A DNA stretch of 63,497 bases, from NCBI RefSeq assembly GCF_024714475.1, contig NZ_JAMZMI010000007.1:1-63497 (forward strand), in the 5' to 3' direction. The position numbers and the translations under genes were made by a program. Below, in pieces: positions 1 to 8,492 of the stretch. Every line of letters starts with the position of its first letter. The first letter of the stretch is position 1. The notes under the pieces were generated by a model that had not been told where the DNA came from, did no database searches, and saw only the letters and a list, made by a program, of their open reading frames with translations. Origin of the DNA: Marinoscillum sp. MHG1-6 (lineage in GTDB: Bacteria; Bacteroidota; Bacteroidia; Cytophagales; Cyclobacteriaceae).

Positions 1-37
1 GAATTCGGATAACAAAGGATCGCTGAAAGCAATCCTG
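1..37. repeat. 37-base direct repeat, copy A
   Basis: This block is identical to positions 228-264. It contains an imperfect hairpin, AGGATcGCT-GAA-AGCaATCCT (positions 16-36), with one mismatched pair. It starts at the window edge, so the full extent is unknown. After the repeat, copy A diverges from copy B. I do not recognise the family. It could be a small non-autonomous repeat or debris from duplication next to an RNA gene. Confidence 0.7.
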
Positions 38-90
38 ATGATCAACAATATTCAGCAAACCGCAACCCCGGTTGCAGGGCTGGCCGCCCG

Positions 91-113
91 CGTTTGAATC
101 CTGCGGAGGTCAC
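91..113 (+). other. possible 3'-end fragment of a tRNA-like sequence
   Basis: The string TTTGAATCCTGC followed by GGAGGTCA looks like the T-loop, the 3' half of the T-stem and the 3' half of an acceptor stem, and an intrinsic terminator follows directly. No matching 5' acceptor strand (GACCTCC) is present upstream, and position 56 would be T instead of the near-invariant C. At most this is a remnant; it could also be coincidence within the repeat mosaic. Confidence 0.2.
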
Positions 114-121
114 TATGAAAG

Positions 122-159
122 AAAAAACCCATTGCGAAGGCGATGGGTTTTCGTTTTTT
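122..159. terminator. intrinsic terminator (hairpin with T tract)
   Basis: AAAACCCATTGC (124-135) pairs with GCGATGGGTTTT (140-151), including one G-T pair, around a four-base GAAG loop. TCGTTTTTT follows on the plus strand. The A-rich 5' side makes it usable on the minus strand too, where it would lie about 140 bases past the end of the DUF2264 gene. Confidence 0.75.
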
Positions 160-227
160 GGAGCAATCGGAATTCATTCCAGATTAGACTGAAAAATGAA
201 AACGGGTGCAAACAGTTTTTTCTTTCG

Positions 228-264
228 GAATTCGGATAACAAAGGATCGCTGAAAGCAATCCTG
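228..264. repeat. 37-base direct repeat, copy B
   Basis: Exact copy of positions 1-37. It continues into AATCCTGCGGAGGT (258-271), a 14-mer that also occurs at 97-110. The 1-295 stretch is therefore a mosaic of re-used short blocks rather than unique intergenic DNA. It lies just downstream of the stop codon of the DUF2264 gene (296), which reads towards it. Confidence 0.7.
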
Positions 265-295
265 CGGAGGTTATGATGAATGAGTTCGATGCTTA

Positions 296-2344
296 TTAGT
301 TATTATAGTAGTTAACCTTTAATTCCTTTTCCTTCCCCTTTCTCAATCGAATTAAAACTCCCCCATCCGAAGGACTAAACTTCTTTACTGGCATAAGCTC
401 ACTTTTTTTCCATTTTTCACCAGACTTTTTCCAAAGCAATAAGGTGGAGTAAATATTTCCTCCTTCGGGACTAAACTGAGAGGTAGCATTCAGAACAGTA
501 CTCTGATCACTCTCAGGATGCAACCCTGAACAGTTGACTATCTCAACCTCATCCCATCCCGCAAGAGGAACCATGGCCAACTGATACACGCCATTGTCAA
601 TAATGGTAGCCTTGTATTTCCCCAGGTCTCTTGTTGTAGTCCGAATTTCATCATCCAGTTTCGGTAATGCATAATGTCCCAGTCGCACCTCCATTGTTTT
701 ACTACTCAAATTCCTATCAACCCTCAAAACACCGTTTGGCATGGGCATTTCAGCCAGTTGTATATTAATTTCGGAGTCTGTCTCAAGTTCAACATCCCGG
801 TAGTATACTCCTGACTCAAACTTCTTAAAGTCATAAAGGCGAAAAGCTTCCCATTTACCTAAAGCATTCTTAACAACATAATTCATTGCCACTTCTCCAT
901 TACTACCATCGGCTTGCCACGGAAAGGAGCTGTTGTAGGAAAGACGGTTGTAATTCTCAGATGACCTGAACTTTTGCCAGTCGTCCGCTACTTTTTCATG
1001 ACACCACGCCCTTACTTCTGAAGCACCAATCCCGGTATAATTGGTAATCAGGATGTTCGTTTTGCCTTGAAAATGATTATAGACCTGATCGCTTTCAAAA
1101 TCCGATTCCCAGGGCCCATTATTTTCTATAGATGTCCAGAAAGGATTGTCTTGCTGAATCAAAAGCCCTAAAAATGCCTTGCCCATCCAATAGACGCTTC
1201 CACGACAACTGTATATCTGAACTGCAGGTTCATAGTGGCCATAAAAACCTAACGTCGGCACATCATCTTTTAGAAAGCTTGGGTTTTGTAAAAACTGAAG
1301 CAACACCCCCGAAGAAATCCTGCGCATCCAACCATAATTGAAAGATTCGCCTTGCAATCCTGTAAATGGTAACGGACTGATGGAAGCGAATCGATAACTA
1401 ATGCTTCTTCCCCACATGATCATTTTTCCGTCTTCGGAGAAAAGATATGGGTAATTGCCTTCCAGATCCTTGAAGTTACTTACAAATTGACCGGCTATGT
1501 CAGGGTAATTTTCTTTCCCAAAATACTCTGCCCAAATGATGCCATAAAGCTGAAAGGCCCACATACTGTAATAATCATAAGCAGGCGCATCATTATACCA
1601 ACCATTTGACCGATAATGCTCCAGGGATTTTTGAAGATAGTCCTTCATCAGAACTTCATTGATTTCGTATCCCTGTTCCTTGAAAAAACTCAAAATGAAA
1701 ATATTGAAAAAACGCCAGTTCGAAGGAATAGTAGGTCCATCTCCATAACTCAGCATGGTTGAAGCCAGTAAGTCTTTGTGCTGCTTTGAAAGTGGATCCC
1801 AAAGGGCCTCCGGGGCAACAAATAATGAAATAGCCAATGCCCCAAATTCAACTAAAATTTGACTTGGTCCTTCATCATGGGCTCGAGGTCTGATAAAAGA
1901 CGCATGGGTCGAATCAAGCAAATTCAATATCTGGTGACGATAGTATTCGGAAACATTCACCCCATTCACAACCAGGCTTGGATTCTTCCGAAGCAAAGGA
2001 GCCGCAATGAATAACGTCCTACATAGCCCTTCAAGTTTTTCTGTGGGAATTTGATCTTCACTTGTTGGGTAGCTTTTCCCTGAAAGCTTAGGAAACTGCA
2101 TAGGATCATCTATATCATCTATGTAACCGAAAGCTCCTTCAAGAAGGTATGACGCAGCATCATACCAATGCTTCATTGTCACCCCTGTATAAGGACTTAA
2201 CTCATAATCTGGATCTGTTACCGAGAATACCTCCTTCTCATTTTCCTCCGAAATAATAGATTGAACCTGCGCATGTGAAAACAGGCTGGTTAGAATGAGA
2301 CTAGTAATAATTGTAAGAACATCTATACATCCTCTATTCCTCAT
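296..2344 (-). CDS. DUF2264 domain-containing secreted protein
   Basis: A 682-residue protein with an N-terminal signal peptide (hydrophobic stretch about 9-22, likely cleavage after SHA at about 25). From about residue 50 it matches the DUF2264 family pattern: an opening SPYTGVTMKHW-type segment, then a predominantly helical (alpha/alpha-toroid-like) N-terminal half with Trp/Tyr/Asp-rich loops and a beta-rich C-terminal half. DUF2264 proteins often occur in polysaccharide utilisation regions, but their activity is not established here. It lies 2 bases downstream of the BNR-4 gene and follows GH88, so the three are probably one transcript. The inferred role is in breakdown of an extracellular or periplasmic uronic-acid glycan. 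No catalytic residues can be assigned from sequence alone. Confidence 0.85.
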   Translation of the reverse strand: MRNRGCIDVLTIITSLILTSLFSHAQVQSIISEENEKEVFSVTDPDYELSPYTGVTMKHWYDAASYLLEGAFGYIDDIDDPMQFPKLSGKSYPTSEDQIPTEKLEGLCRTLFIAAPLLRKNPSLVVNGVNVSEYYRHQILNLLDSTHASFIRPRAHDEGPSQILVEFGALAISLFVAPEALWDPLSKQHKDLLASTMLSYGDGPTIPSNWRFFNIFILSFFKEQGYEINEVLMKDYLQKSLEHYRSNGWYNDAPAYDYYSMWAFQLYGIIWAEYFGKENYPDIAGQFVSNFKDLEGNYPYLFSEDGKMIMWGRSISYRFASISPLPFTGLQGESFNYGWMRRISSGVLLQFLQNPSFLKDDVPTLGFYGHYEPAVQIYSCRGSVYWMGKAFLGLLIQQDNPFWTSIENNGPWESDFESDQVYNHFQGKTNILITNYTGIGASEVRAWCHEKVADDWQKFRSSENYNRLSYNSSFPWQADGSNGEVAMNYVVKNALGKWEAFRLYDFKKFESGVYYRDVELETDSEINIQLAEMPMPNGVLRVDRNLSSKTMEVRLGHYALPKLDDEIRTTTRDLGKYKATIIDNGVYQLAMVPLAGWDEVEIVNCSGLHPESDQSTVLNATSQFSPEGGNIYSTLLLWKKSGEKWKKSELMPVKKFSPSDGGVLIRLRKGKEKELKVNYYNN

Positions 2345-2346
2345 AA

Positions 2347-3729
2347 TTATTTTATTTCTTTTTTATCATGAGCTACTTTCAGATCTAGCACATTAATAAC
2401 ACTACTACCTATCTCAGACAGTCCTTCTCCATCAACCTGTTCATTTTTTTGTAGCAAAAGGCTCAGAACCCCTTCTGTCACCCAAAATGAATGATCAAGG
2501 GTAGGCTCCCAGGAACCATAGCCGCCATCCGTCAAATCTGTAAGCGTCCATTCTCCTTTGAAGGGAGCAACATTTTGTGCTATTGACACTTTATTGCCCC
2601 TCTCATCATCCCTAAAAATGACGTAAACCACCGATTTTTCACCCAATACCAATTGCGGCCTGGAAATAGGGATTTTTTTTGTTCCCATTCCGCTGAGACT
2701 AAAGGGTTGGGATCGAAAACCGAGATTCTCCACTTCCCATTCACCCTGGTTTTGATAAACCAAATGATACTGAGGCACCTCACTACCCGGCGGTTTCCAA
2801 TAACTCACAATATATGCTTCACCATCTCTGCTAACAGCCATGGATGTCTGATTGATCAGTTCGCTATTCATTGGAATCCTGCAAACTACCTCTGCTGAAG
2901 ATTCGGTGATAGGTAATTCATAAGCTTCTCCATTTGATCTTTGCCAGCTAACTCCACCATCAAGTGAACGGGCATAACACATATCGTGGTTGGAAGCCAC
3001 ATCCGGACTTTCTCTCCACACCCAGGAAACATGAATAACTCCATCCTGATCCACACAAGCCTGCCAGTAGGCATTTCGCTGCCCTTCCCCGTCAATCAAC
3101 ATGTCTTGTAAGCGGGTCCATTGCTGATTCGCAGAACTGTACTTATTAATGACAAGGCTACCATTTCCCGAACCACCATCACGATAGAAAAAAAGCAAAT
3201 CCTCATCCGGAAATCGGTAAAACTCCGGATAGGAAACCAATTGTTCCCTTTGCCCGGTCATGATCATTTCCTCCCCTAGTATGAGCGATCCAGGAGCAAT
3301 ACTCCGTGCATAACGAAGAGGAGTGTTGTGGTGGTCCCATGAAACATGGAGATAGCCATCTCCATCTACAGCAATGCTGATCGAATTGTGTGCATCTCGT
3401 GCATTGCCTTGGAATGGAGTTTCCTGAGTATGCCACGTAGAGCCCTTTAAGTTACGTTGCCCCAATATCAGCCTGGCCTCGGGGTCATAATAAGCAATGT
3501 ATTGGGTGCTTTCTGTTGATACCAGGGAATTCTTTCTAAATATCACGGTATTCACCGAATTTTTTGCCCATCCATTACCCACTTCCGTCAGTGTTGAGAC
3601 TGAAAGATTATGTTGTACAGTACACCCCGACAAAATCTCCACAGCACTCAGAACAGCCAAAACCAACAAGGCAGACCACCTTTCCTTTTGCACGATCCCA
3701 GGTAAAACTTGTTTATGCAGTTTACTCAT
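2347..3729 (-). CDS. BNR-4 repeat lipoprotein (beta-propeller, lyase-like)
   Basis: A 460-residue protein with a lipoprotein signal: hydrophobic stretch about 20-32, lipobox ILSGC, acylated Cys36. From about residue 50 onward it resembles the BNR-4 family, a seven-bladed propeller fold with repeated Asp-box-like turns (for example DGDGYLHVSWDHH and DQDGVIHVSWVW). Related propeller proteins include polysaccharide lyases acting on rhamnose-glucuronate linkages such as ulvan. The partnership with the GH88 gene, whose start overlaps its own by 8 bases, fits a lyase that makes unsaturated uronyl oligosaccharides for GH88. That activity is inference; a non-catalytic binding role is possible. Confidence 0.8.
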   Translation of the reverse strand: MSKLHKQVLPGIVQKERWSALLVLAVLSAVEILSGCTVQHNLSVSTLTEVGNGWAKNSVNTVIFRKNSLVSTESTQYIAYYDPEARLILGQRNLKGSTWHTQETPFQGNARDAHNSISIAVDGDGYLHVSWDHHNTPLRYARSIAPGSLILGEEMIMTGQREQLVSYPEFYRFPDEDLLFFYRDGGSGNGSLVINKYSSANQQWTRLQDMLIDGEGQRNAYWQACVDQDGVIHVSWVWRESPDVASNHDMCYARSLDGGVSWQRSNGEAYELPITESSAEVVCRIPMNSELINQTSMAVSRDGEAYIVSYWKPPGSEVPQYHLVYQNQGEWEVENLGFRSQPFSLSGMGTKKIPISRPQLVLGEKSVVYVIFRDDERGNKVSIAQNVAPFKGEWTLTDLTDGGYGSWEPTLDHSFWVTEGVLSLLLQKNEQVDGEGLSEIGSSVINVLDLKVAHDKKEIK

Positions 3730-4939
3730 TTTTAAATTCTTCTTCTGATCGATCCGATTGATAGCGCAACAATGCTTCTACATAATAATAATCTGCATAC
3801 GACAGTGGCACATCCACTTCCGTATTGTCAGGCATGTTACCCACGCAATGCTTCAAAATGAAACCACCGTTTGTACCATCTTCAGAAAAATACTCCCGAG
3901 ATGAAAGTGTTCTCAATATTTTCTCAGCCTCCGTGAATAATTGCTCAGAGTACTCCTGATCCACATAATCCTTTAGCTTCAAAAGCGCTGAAGCAATCAC
4001 TGCTGCCGCCGAGGCATCTCTTTTTGCATTGGGGATGTCGGGCGCGTTAAAATCCCAGTATGGTATTTTGTCTTCCGGAAGATTTGGATGATTTAAGATG
4101 AAATTTGCAATGCCTGTAGCGTGCTCAAGGTATTTTGGGTCCTTTGTATACTGATACATCACTGTGAATCCGTACAGACCCCACGCCTGTCCTCGTGCCC
4201 ATGATGATTCATCCGCATACCCCTGATCCGTATTTTTCATCTCTACCTCCCCGGTAATTGTATCATATGACACAACATGATAGCTGCTGTAATCCTGACG
4301 AAAATGATTGATTAAAGTGGTATCCGCATGAGTGATTGCCACCTTGATCAAAGCACTATCTTCATAGCTTTTACCTGCCCATAGCAGCATTTCCAGATTC
4401 ATCATGTTATCGATGATTACCGGGTACGCCCATTTATCATTCCAGGGGGCGGGATCCCAGGAACGTATGGTTCCTACAGAGGGGTTGAACCTGGTGGCAA
4501 GGGACTTCGAAGATGTATATATAATATCCTCAAAACGTTTGTCTCCGCTTACCTTAAGAGCATTTCCGAAGCTGCAAAACATCATAAAGCCCAGATCATG
4601 GGTTGTCGTGTTAAACTGTTCCTTTTCAAGCACACGCAGTTTTTTAAGCGCTTCCCGGTAGAGAACGGCATCTCCCGTAGCCTGATAAAGATACAGAAGC
4701 GTCCCTGGATAAAATCCACTACACCACCAGTCAGAACTACTGGTTTTCAATTCACTATTTTCATAGGTCTTAGGAAACTGGCCTTCCGGTAAATCGGACA
4801 TCAACTCTTTATATTGCGTTGCGGCCATGTGTATGCTCTTCTCTACCCAGTCAGTATTGCTATCCCCGGCATGCTCACCACAAGCAGATAAGGCAATCAT
4901 CACAACACACCAGAGGGTTCTGAAATAATATCTCTTCAT
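3722..4939 (-). CDS. glycoside hydrolase family 88 lipoprotein (unsaturated glucuronyl hydrolase-like)
   Basis: A 405-residue protein with a lipoprotein signal (lipobox LSAC, Cys20). Family hallmarks are visible: THDLGFM with Asp115 and DNMMNLEMLLWAG with Asp177, matching the two catalytic aspartates of GH88 enzymes, plus SSWARGQAWGLYGF at about 245-258. GH88 enzymes hydrate the 4,5-unsaturated uronic acid at the non-reducing end left by polysaccharide lyases. The signal places it on a membrane facing the periplasm or outside. It is the first gene of the GH88/BNR-4/DUF2264 run and overlaps the next by 8 bases. The true glycan (ulvan, glycosaminoglycan or another rhamnose-uronate polymer) cannot be read from the sequence. 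Confidence 0.92.
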   Translation of the reverse strand: MKRYYFRTLWCVVMIALSACGEHAGDSNTDWVEKSIHMAATQYKELMSDLPEGQFPKTYENSELKTSSSDWWCSGFYPGTLLYLYQATGDAVLYREALKKLRVLEKEQFNTTTHDLGFMMFCSFGNALKVSGDKRFEDIIYTSSKSLATRFNPSVGTIRSWDPAPWNDKWAYPVIIDNMMNLEMLLWAGKSYEDSALIKVAITHADTTLINHFRQDYSSYHVVSYDTITGEVEMKNTDQGYADESSWARGQAWGLYGFTVMYQYTKDPKYLEHATGIANFILNHPNLPEDKIPYWDFNAPDIPNAKRDASAAAVIASALLKLKDYVDQEYSEQLFTEAEKILRTLSSREYFSEDGTNGGFILKHCVGNMPDNTEVDVPLSYADYYYVEALLRYQSDRSEEEFKNE

Positions 4940-4944
4940 TTTTT

Positions 4945-4963
4945 TATTGTCAAAGCGACAATA
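4945..4963. promoter_or_regulatory. inverted repeat upstream of the GH88 gene
   Basis: TATTGTC-AAAGC-GACAATA is a perfect 7-base inverted repeat with a 5-base spacer, ending 6 bases before the GH88 start codon. It could be an operator or a small hairpin in the leader. No regulator gene lies beside it, so the assignment is speculative. Confidence 0.35.
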
Positions 4964-5171
4964 ATAGAGCTTTCAGAATTAACATAAAATTAAACCACCT
5001 CACCGGGCCACCCATCACCTGCGACTCGTTGCAGTCTCAACTGTCCAGATTTTAGAATTTGTCGTTCAAAAACGGACATTCTTTTTCATTTTGATCGTAA
5101 ATATCAAATTATATTCCTGATTTTCAGACAATTACATTTTTTGGCATAGGGATTGGCTTTCATCACGTGCT

Positions 5172-5414
5172 ATGATCACCTCCGAACAAAAACCTAACAA
5201 AAACCGAGTAAGGACATGGGTTCTTATTTTAGGAATCCTCATTGCAATTCTGATATCCTTGCATTCTCAGCTTTTTCCCAACCTGATATCCAACAGGCTT
5301 GGCCACCTACCACAAGTAGCTCAACAGCAAACCCATAGTTCAGCAGCAATTGAAAGTGCAACGAAAACTTTCCATAAGCAGCTTCTTATTATACTCAACG
5401 ATCTAAGAAAATAA
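5172..5414 (+). CDS. hypothetical small membrane protein
   Basis: An 80-residue reading frame opening with a Lys/Arg-rich segment, then one hydrophobic helix (about residues 16-34) and a hydrophilic C-terminal tail of about 45 residues. I recognise no family. It lies 60 bases upstream of the PspC-domain gene on the same strand. There is no clear promoter. It may be a real small inner-membrane protein or a chance frame; the membrane pattern and the gap it fills make it slightly more likely than not. Confidence 0.4.
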   Translation: MITSEQKPNKNRVRTWVLILGILIAILISLHSQLFPNLISNRLGHLPQVAQQQTHSSAAIESATKTFHKQLLIILNDLRK

Positions 5415-5474
5415 GTATTCAGTTCATTAGAACCGTAATAATCCATTAACTTTTCATACAACAAAATCAATACT

Positions 5475-5657
5475 ATGACAAAGAGATTAACACGATCCAA
5501 AGACAGGATGATCGCAGGAGTTTGCGGCGGAATCGCACAATATTTGAATCTGGATCCTACTATTATACGAATCGCCTATGTCATCCTTACGATTTTCAGC
5601 TTCGGCTTTGGGGTATTGATTTACCTGATCCTGTGGATCATCATGCCAGAAGCCTGA
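5475..5657 (+). CDS. PspC-domain small membrane protein
   Basis: A 60-residue protein that is essentially one PspC domain: KRLTRSKDRMIAGVCGGIAQYL followed by a turn and a hydrophobic C-terminal helix. PspC-domain proteins sit in the inner membrane and in Proteobacteria act in the phage-shock envelope stress response. In Bacteroidetes, short stand-alone versions are common and their role is less defined. Its stop codon directly abuts the stop of the convergent arginase-family gene, leaving no room for a separate terminator. Confidence 0.88.
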   Translation: MTKRLTRSKDRMIAGVCGGIAQYLNLDPTIIRIAYVILTIFSFGFGVLIYLILWIIMPEA

Positions 5658-6836
5658 TCAGGTAAACCGGGAATAGGTTGTAATCCAACGATTGGGGACG
5701 TCTCCGTCTAACGCCTTTTCATAATCCGAATAATTGCATGGGATCATCCTGCTCCGCATAAAACCATCGGTTTCTTCCGGGTGAGGGACTTCCATCCACC
5801 ACTTCTCTGAAATTTTACTTTTAAAGAATTTAATAGAAGACGGGTCTCCACCAAGTGGTACTTCATAGATCAGGTAGTCGTTTGACCTGAAGTTCTTATC
5901 TCCCTTGCGATTGTAAAAGCCTTCAATGAAGTACCATACCATGGTTGCTATCACAAAGGAGGTTTTCATACTGAGATCATCCCTTGATTGATCATATCCG
6001 TAGATACCTACTGAGCTTAACTTATCGTTCAATCCGGCATACCAGCAAATTTGGCATGCTTCCTCTCCCGTCAGACCATAAACCTTGGCATCCAATGCTC
6101 CAGGAGCGTATTGTGCTTGCAGTGCGGAGACATCAATACTCATCATATCGGCATCCCTGACCACAGGCTCCAGGTCCTTAATGTTTTCTTTGACCACTCC
6201 CAGGCGAATAGCCTCAAAGCTTAATCGTTCCATTAGATCAGATTCTGCTGATCCCACTAAGTACGACTGGTAGCCGAGGTGATAATAGTTGAAAAGATAG
6301 TTCGGATCATGTTTGATAATCCTTTGAATATGCGAACCAGATGGTAAATGACCTTTAGCAGGGTCACCCAGATCCAGTTTATTGTCAACATTCAAAACGG
6401 TGATCAGCTTATCCGCATCTTCATATCCGAAATATTGTCCCAGTGTCATATCATGTGACCCTCCAAAAAAGACTGGTACAATGTTATGCCTCATCAAGAA
6501 GCTACATACCTCTTTCAACCTCAGGTAGGTATCTTCCAGATCCGGTCCATTTCGAAAATTACCCAGATCAACCACTTTCAGTCCATCAGAGCCTTTTTTC
6601 AGGGAATAAAAGCTCTGCCGGATGGCATCCGGACCTTTAGCTATCCCCTCCCGGTGGTCCTCCTTCTCTCCTCTGCCTTCAACCAAACCAATTAACGCAA
6701 TATCCAGCCCATCGTAATCAGGCATTGAACCCTGATTAATAAAAATGGATTGTCCTATACTACCTTGAATAGAAGTATCTATCTCAACATAAGGGGGAAT
6801 GGGATCAAAGAAAAGTTTTAAGTCCAGGTCTTGCAT
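5658..6836 (-). CDS. arginase/formimidoylglutamase-fold protein with altered metal ligands
   Basis: A 392-residue protein of the ureohydrolase (arginase/agmatinase/formimidoylglutamase) fold. The core motifs are recognisable: FFGGSHDMTLG, NVDNKLDLGD and SIDVSALQAQYAPG. In canonical enzymes these supply the His, Asp-x-His-x-Asp and Asp-x-Asp manganese ligands. Here the middle His is Lys (DNKLD) and the second Asp of the last pair is Ser (DVSAL), so two of six ligands are missing. This form looks like a Bacteroidetes-specific clade often labelled formimidoylglutamase or arginase. Catalysis by the standard binuclear Mn mechanism is doubtful. It stands alone, convergent with the PspC gene. Confidence 0.8.
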   Translation of the reverse strand: MQDLDLKLFFDPIPPYVEIDTSIQGSIGQSIFINQGSMPDYDGLDIALIGLVEGRGEKEDHREGIAKGPDAIRQSFYSLKKGSDGLKVVDLGNFRNGPDLEDTYLRLKEVCSFLMRHNIVPVFFGGSHDMTLGQYFGYEDADKLITVLNVDNKLDLGDPAKGHLPSGSHIQRIIKHDPNYLFNYYHLGYQSYLVGSAESDLMERLSFEAIRLGVVKENIKDLEPVVRDADMMSIDVSALQAQYAPGALDAKVYGLTGEEACQICWYAGLNDKLSSVGIYGYDQSRDDLSMKTSFVIATMVWYFIEGFYNRKGDKNFRSNDYLIYEVPLGGDPSSIKFFKSKISEKWWMEVPHPEETDGFMRSRMIPCNYSDYEKALDGDVPNRWITTYSRFT

Positions 6837-7023
6837 GACAGCAAACTAAATAAAACTGTGAAATATTAGCAGATGCAATTTTAATGGAGCCCATCATTTA
6901 TTGTTTATCCATCATTTCTTTACATAGAACTGTTAATTAAACAACAGATAGGCCAACTTTAAAACCATCCAATAGTACCTTTACAGAACCCTAACTGATG
7001 TAAGAACCAGTTACAAATAAACA

Positions 7024-7055
7024 AAAAAGGGAAAGCGTTGCTTTCCCTTTTTTTA
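7024..7055 (-). terminator. intrinsic terminator after nqrF
   Basis: AAAAAGGGAAAGC (7024-7036) pairs perfectly with GCTTTCCCTTTTT (7040-7052) around a GTT loop. This 13-base-pair stem has A/T runs on both sides and sits just past the nqrF stop codon. Confidence 0.9.
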
Positions 7056-7063
7056 TCTGATGA

Positions 7064-8362
7064 TTATCCACCGAAATCATCGAATCGAATATTCTCATCC
7101 GGGATTCCAAAATCCTCTCCCATTTTCTGAACCGCCGCATTCATCAATGGTGGTCCACAGAAATATAATTCAATTTCTTCTGGAGCATCGTGCTTGCTAA
7201 GGTATTGATCAATCACCGCCTGGTGAACAAAACCTAAGAAGCCATCTCCTTCTTTATCATCAACATCCTTTTTCACTTTCCAGTTATCTTCAGGAAGTGG
7301 TTCTGAAAGCACTATGTAAAAACTGAAGTTCGGGAAGTGTTTCTCAAGTTCGTAGAAGTGATCTAGATAGAACAGCTCTCTTTTTGATCTACCACCGTAC
7401 CAGTAAGTTACCTTTCTTCCTGTTTTCAAAGTTTTGAACAGGTGATACAAATGAGACCTCATTGGTGCCATCCCTGCTCCACCACCAACGTAAAGCATCT
7501 CTGCTTCAGAAGGATTGATGAAGAATTCACCGTACGGTCCTGAAATTGTTACCTTATCACCAGGTTTTCTTGAGAAAATATAAGATGATGCAATACCCGG
7601 ATTAACAGCCATCCACTTATTCGCAGCTCTATCCCAAGGTGGGGTTGCCACCCTAACGTTCAGCATGATCTCTCTTCCTTCCGCTGGATAAGAAGCCATG
7701 GAGTATGCACGTTCAACGATGTCAGTATTTTTCATTTTCAGATCCCAAAGACCGAATTTGTCCCATTCCATCTGGAATTTCTTTGGATCATCGTGCTCCT
7801 CAGGGTGAGCCGTAATATCTATGTCTTTGTAATGTACCTCACATTCAGGAATTTCAATCTGGATATAACCTCCAGCCTGATAATCCATGTCTTCAGGAAT
7901 CTCTACCACAAATTCTTTAATGAATGAAGCCACGTTGTAGTTTCTTACCACAGTCGCTTCCCATTTCTTGATACCGAAGATTTCTTCAGGTATCTCGATT
8001 CTCATATCTTGTTTTACCTTGACCTGACATCCTAATCGAACTCCTTCCTTTTGTTCAGAACGACTCAGGTGGCCCAACTCAGTAGGTAATACTTCTCCGC
8101 CACCTTCTACTACAGTACACTTACACTGGGCACAGGTTCCTCCACCTCCGCAGGCAGATGGCAAGAAAACCTTTTGACCAGAAAGAGTAGATAGAAGGGA
8201 AGATCCAGCTGAAACGGTAACAGGATTGGCTTCGTCTCCATTAATAATAATATTGACCGGGCCTGATTGCACCAATTTGGACTGAGCAAACAGAAGGATC
8301 AACACCAAAAGGAGGATTACTGCTGTAAAAGCGATAACCGCTGTGATAACTACTGATGACAT
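7064..8362 (-). CDS. nqrF: Na+-translocating NADH:quinone reductase subunit F
   Basis: NqrF is the entry subunit of Na+-NQR. It oxidises NADH through FAD and passes electrons through a [2Fe-2S] cluster to the membrane subunits, which pump Na+. In this 432-residue protein there is one N-terminal membrane helix (about 5-27), then a ferredoxin domain with Cys71, Cys77, Cys80 and Cys112. The flavin reductase domain carries RAYSMASY (FAD), [13 protein letters not shown] (NADH) and a C-terminal [10 protein letters not shown]. It is slightly longer than the roughly 407 residues usual in Vibrio. The upstream neighbour on the same strand is accD; nqrA-E are not in the window. Confidence 0.96.
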   Translation of the reverse strand: MSSVVITAVIAFTAVILLLVLILLFAQSKLVQSGPVNIIINGDEANPVTVSAGSSLLSTLSGQKVFLPSACGGGGTCAQCKCTVVEGGGEVLPTELGHLSRSEQKEGVRLGCQVKVKQDMRIEIPEEIFGIKKWEATVVRNYNVASFIKEFVVEIPEDMDYQAGGYIQIEIPECEVHYKDIDITAHPEEHDDPKKFQMEWDKFGLWDLKMKNTDIVERAYSMASYPAEGREIMLNVRVATPPWDRAANKWMAVNPGIASSYIFSRKPGDKVTISGPYGEFFINPSEAEMLYVGGGAGMAPMRSHLYHLFKTLKTGRKVTYWYGGRSKRELFYLDHFYELEKHFPNFSFYIVLSEPLPEDNWKVKKDVDDKEGDGFLGFVHQAVIDQYLSKHDAPEEIELYFCGPPLMNAAVQKMGEDFGIPDENIRFDDFGG

Positions 8363-8396
8363 AGGTAAAAACCTTTATGAGTTTATTAAAACGCGA

Positions 8397-8427
8397 CAAA
8401 TATAGTTGATAACCATAGAGAGTGAAA
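8397..8427 (-). promoter_or_regulatory. nqrF promoter (Bacteroidetes type)
   Basis: On the minus strand, TATATTTG (8397-8404) matches the TAnnTTTG -7 consensus, and TTTC (8424-8427) lies exactly 19 bases upstream in the -33 position. It lies 35 bases before the nqrF start, so nqrF has its own promoter. Confidence 0.6.
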
Positions 8428-8492
8428 GCCCATACTTCCTAAATGTCTCGTTGATTTTCAACTATTTTCGTTCGATATAAATCAATCCTGGA

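Noticed and set aside
1-120. Complete tRNA gene at the left end
   Set aside because: Only a T-loop and acceptor-like 3' tail is visible. No matching 5' acceptor strand, D-arm or anticodon arm can be found.
115-192. 25-codon frame starting at the ATG at 115
   Set aside because: Its first codons form the terminator hairpin and there is no family or coding signal.
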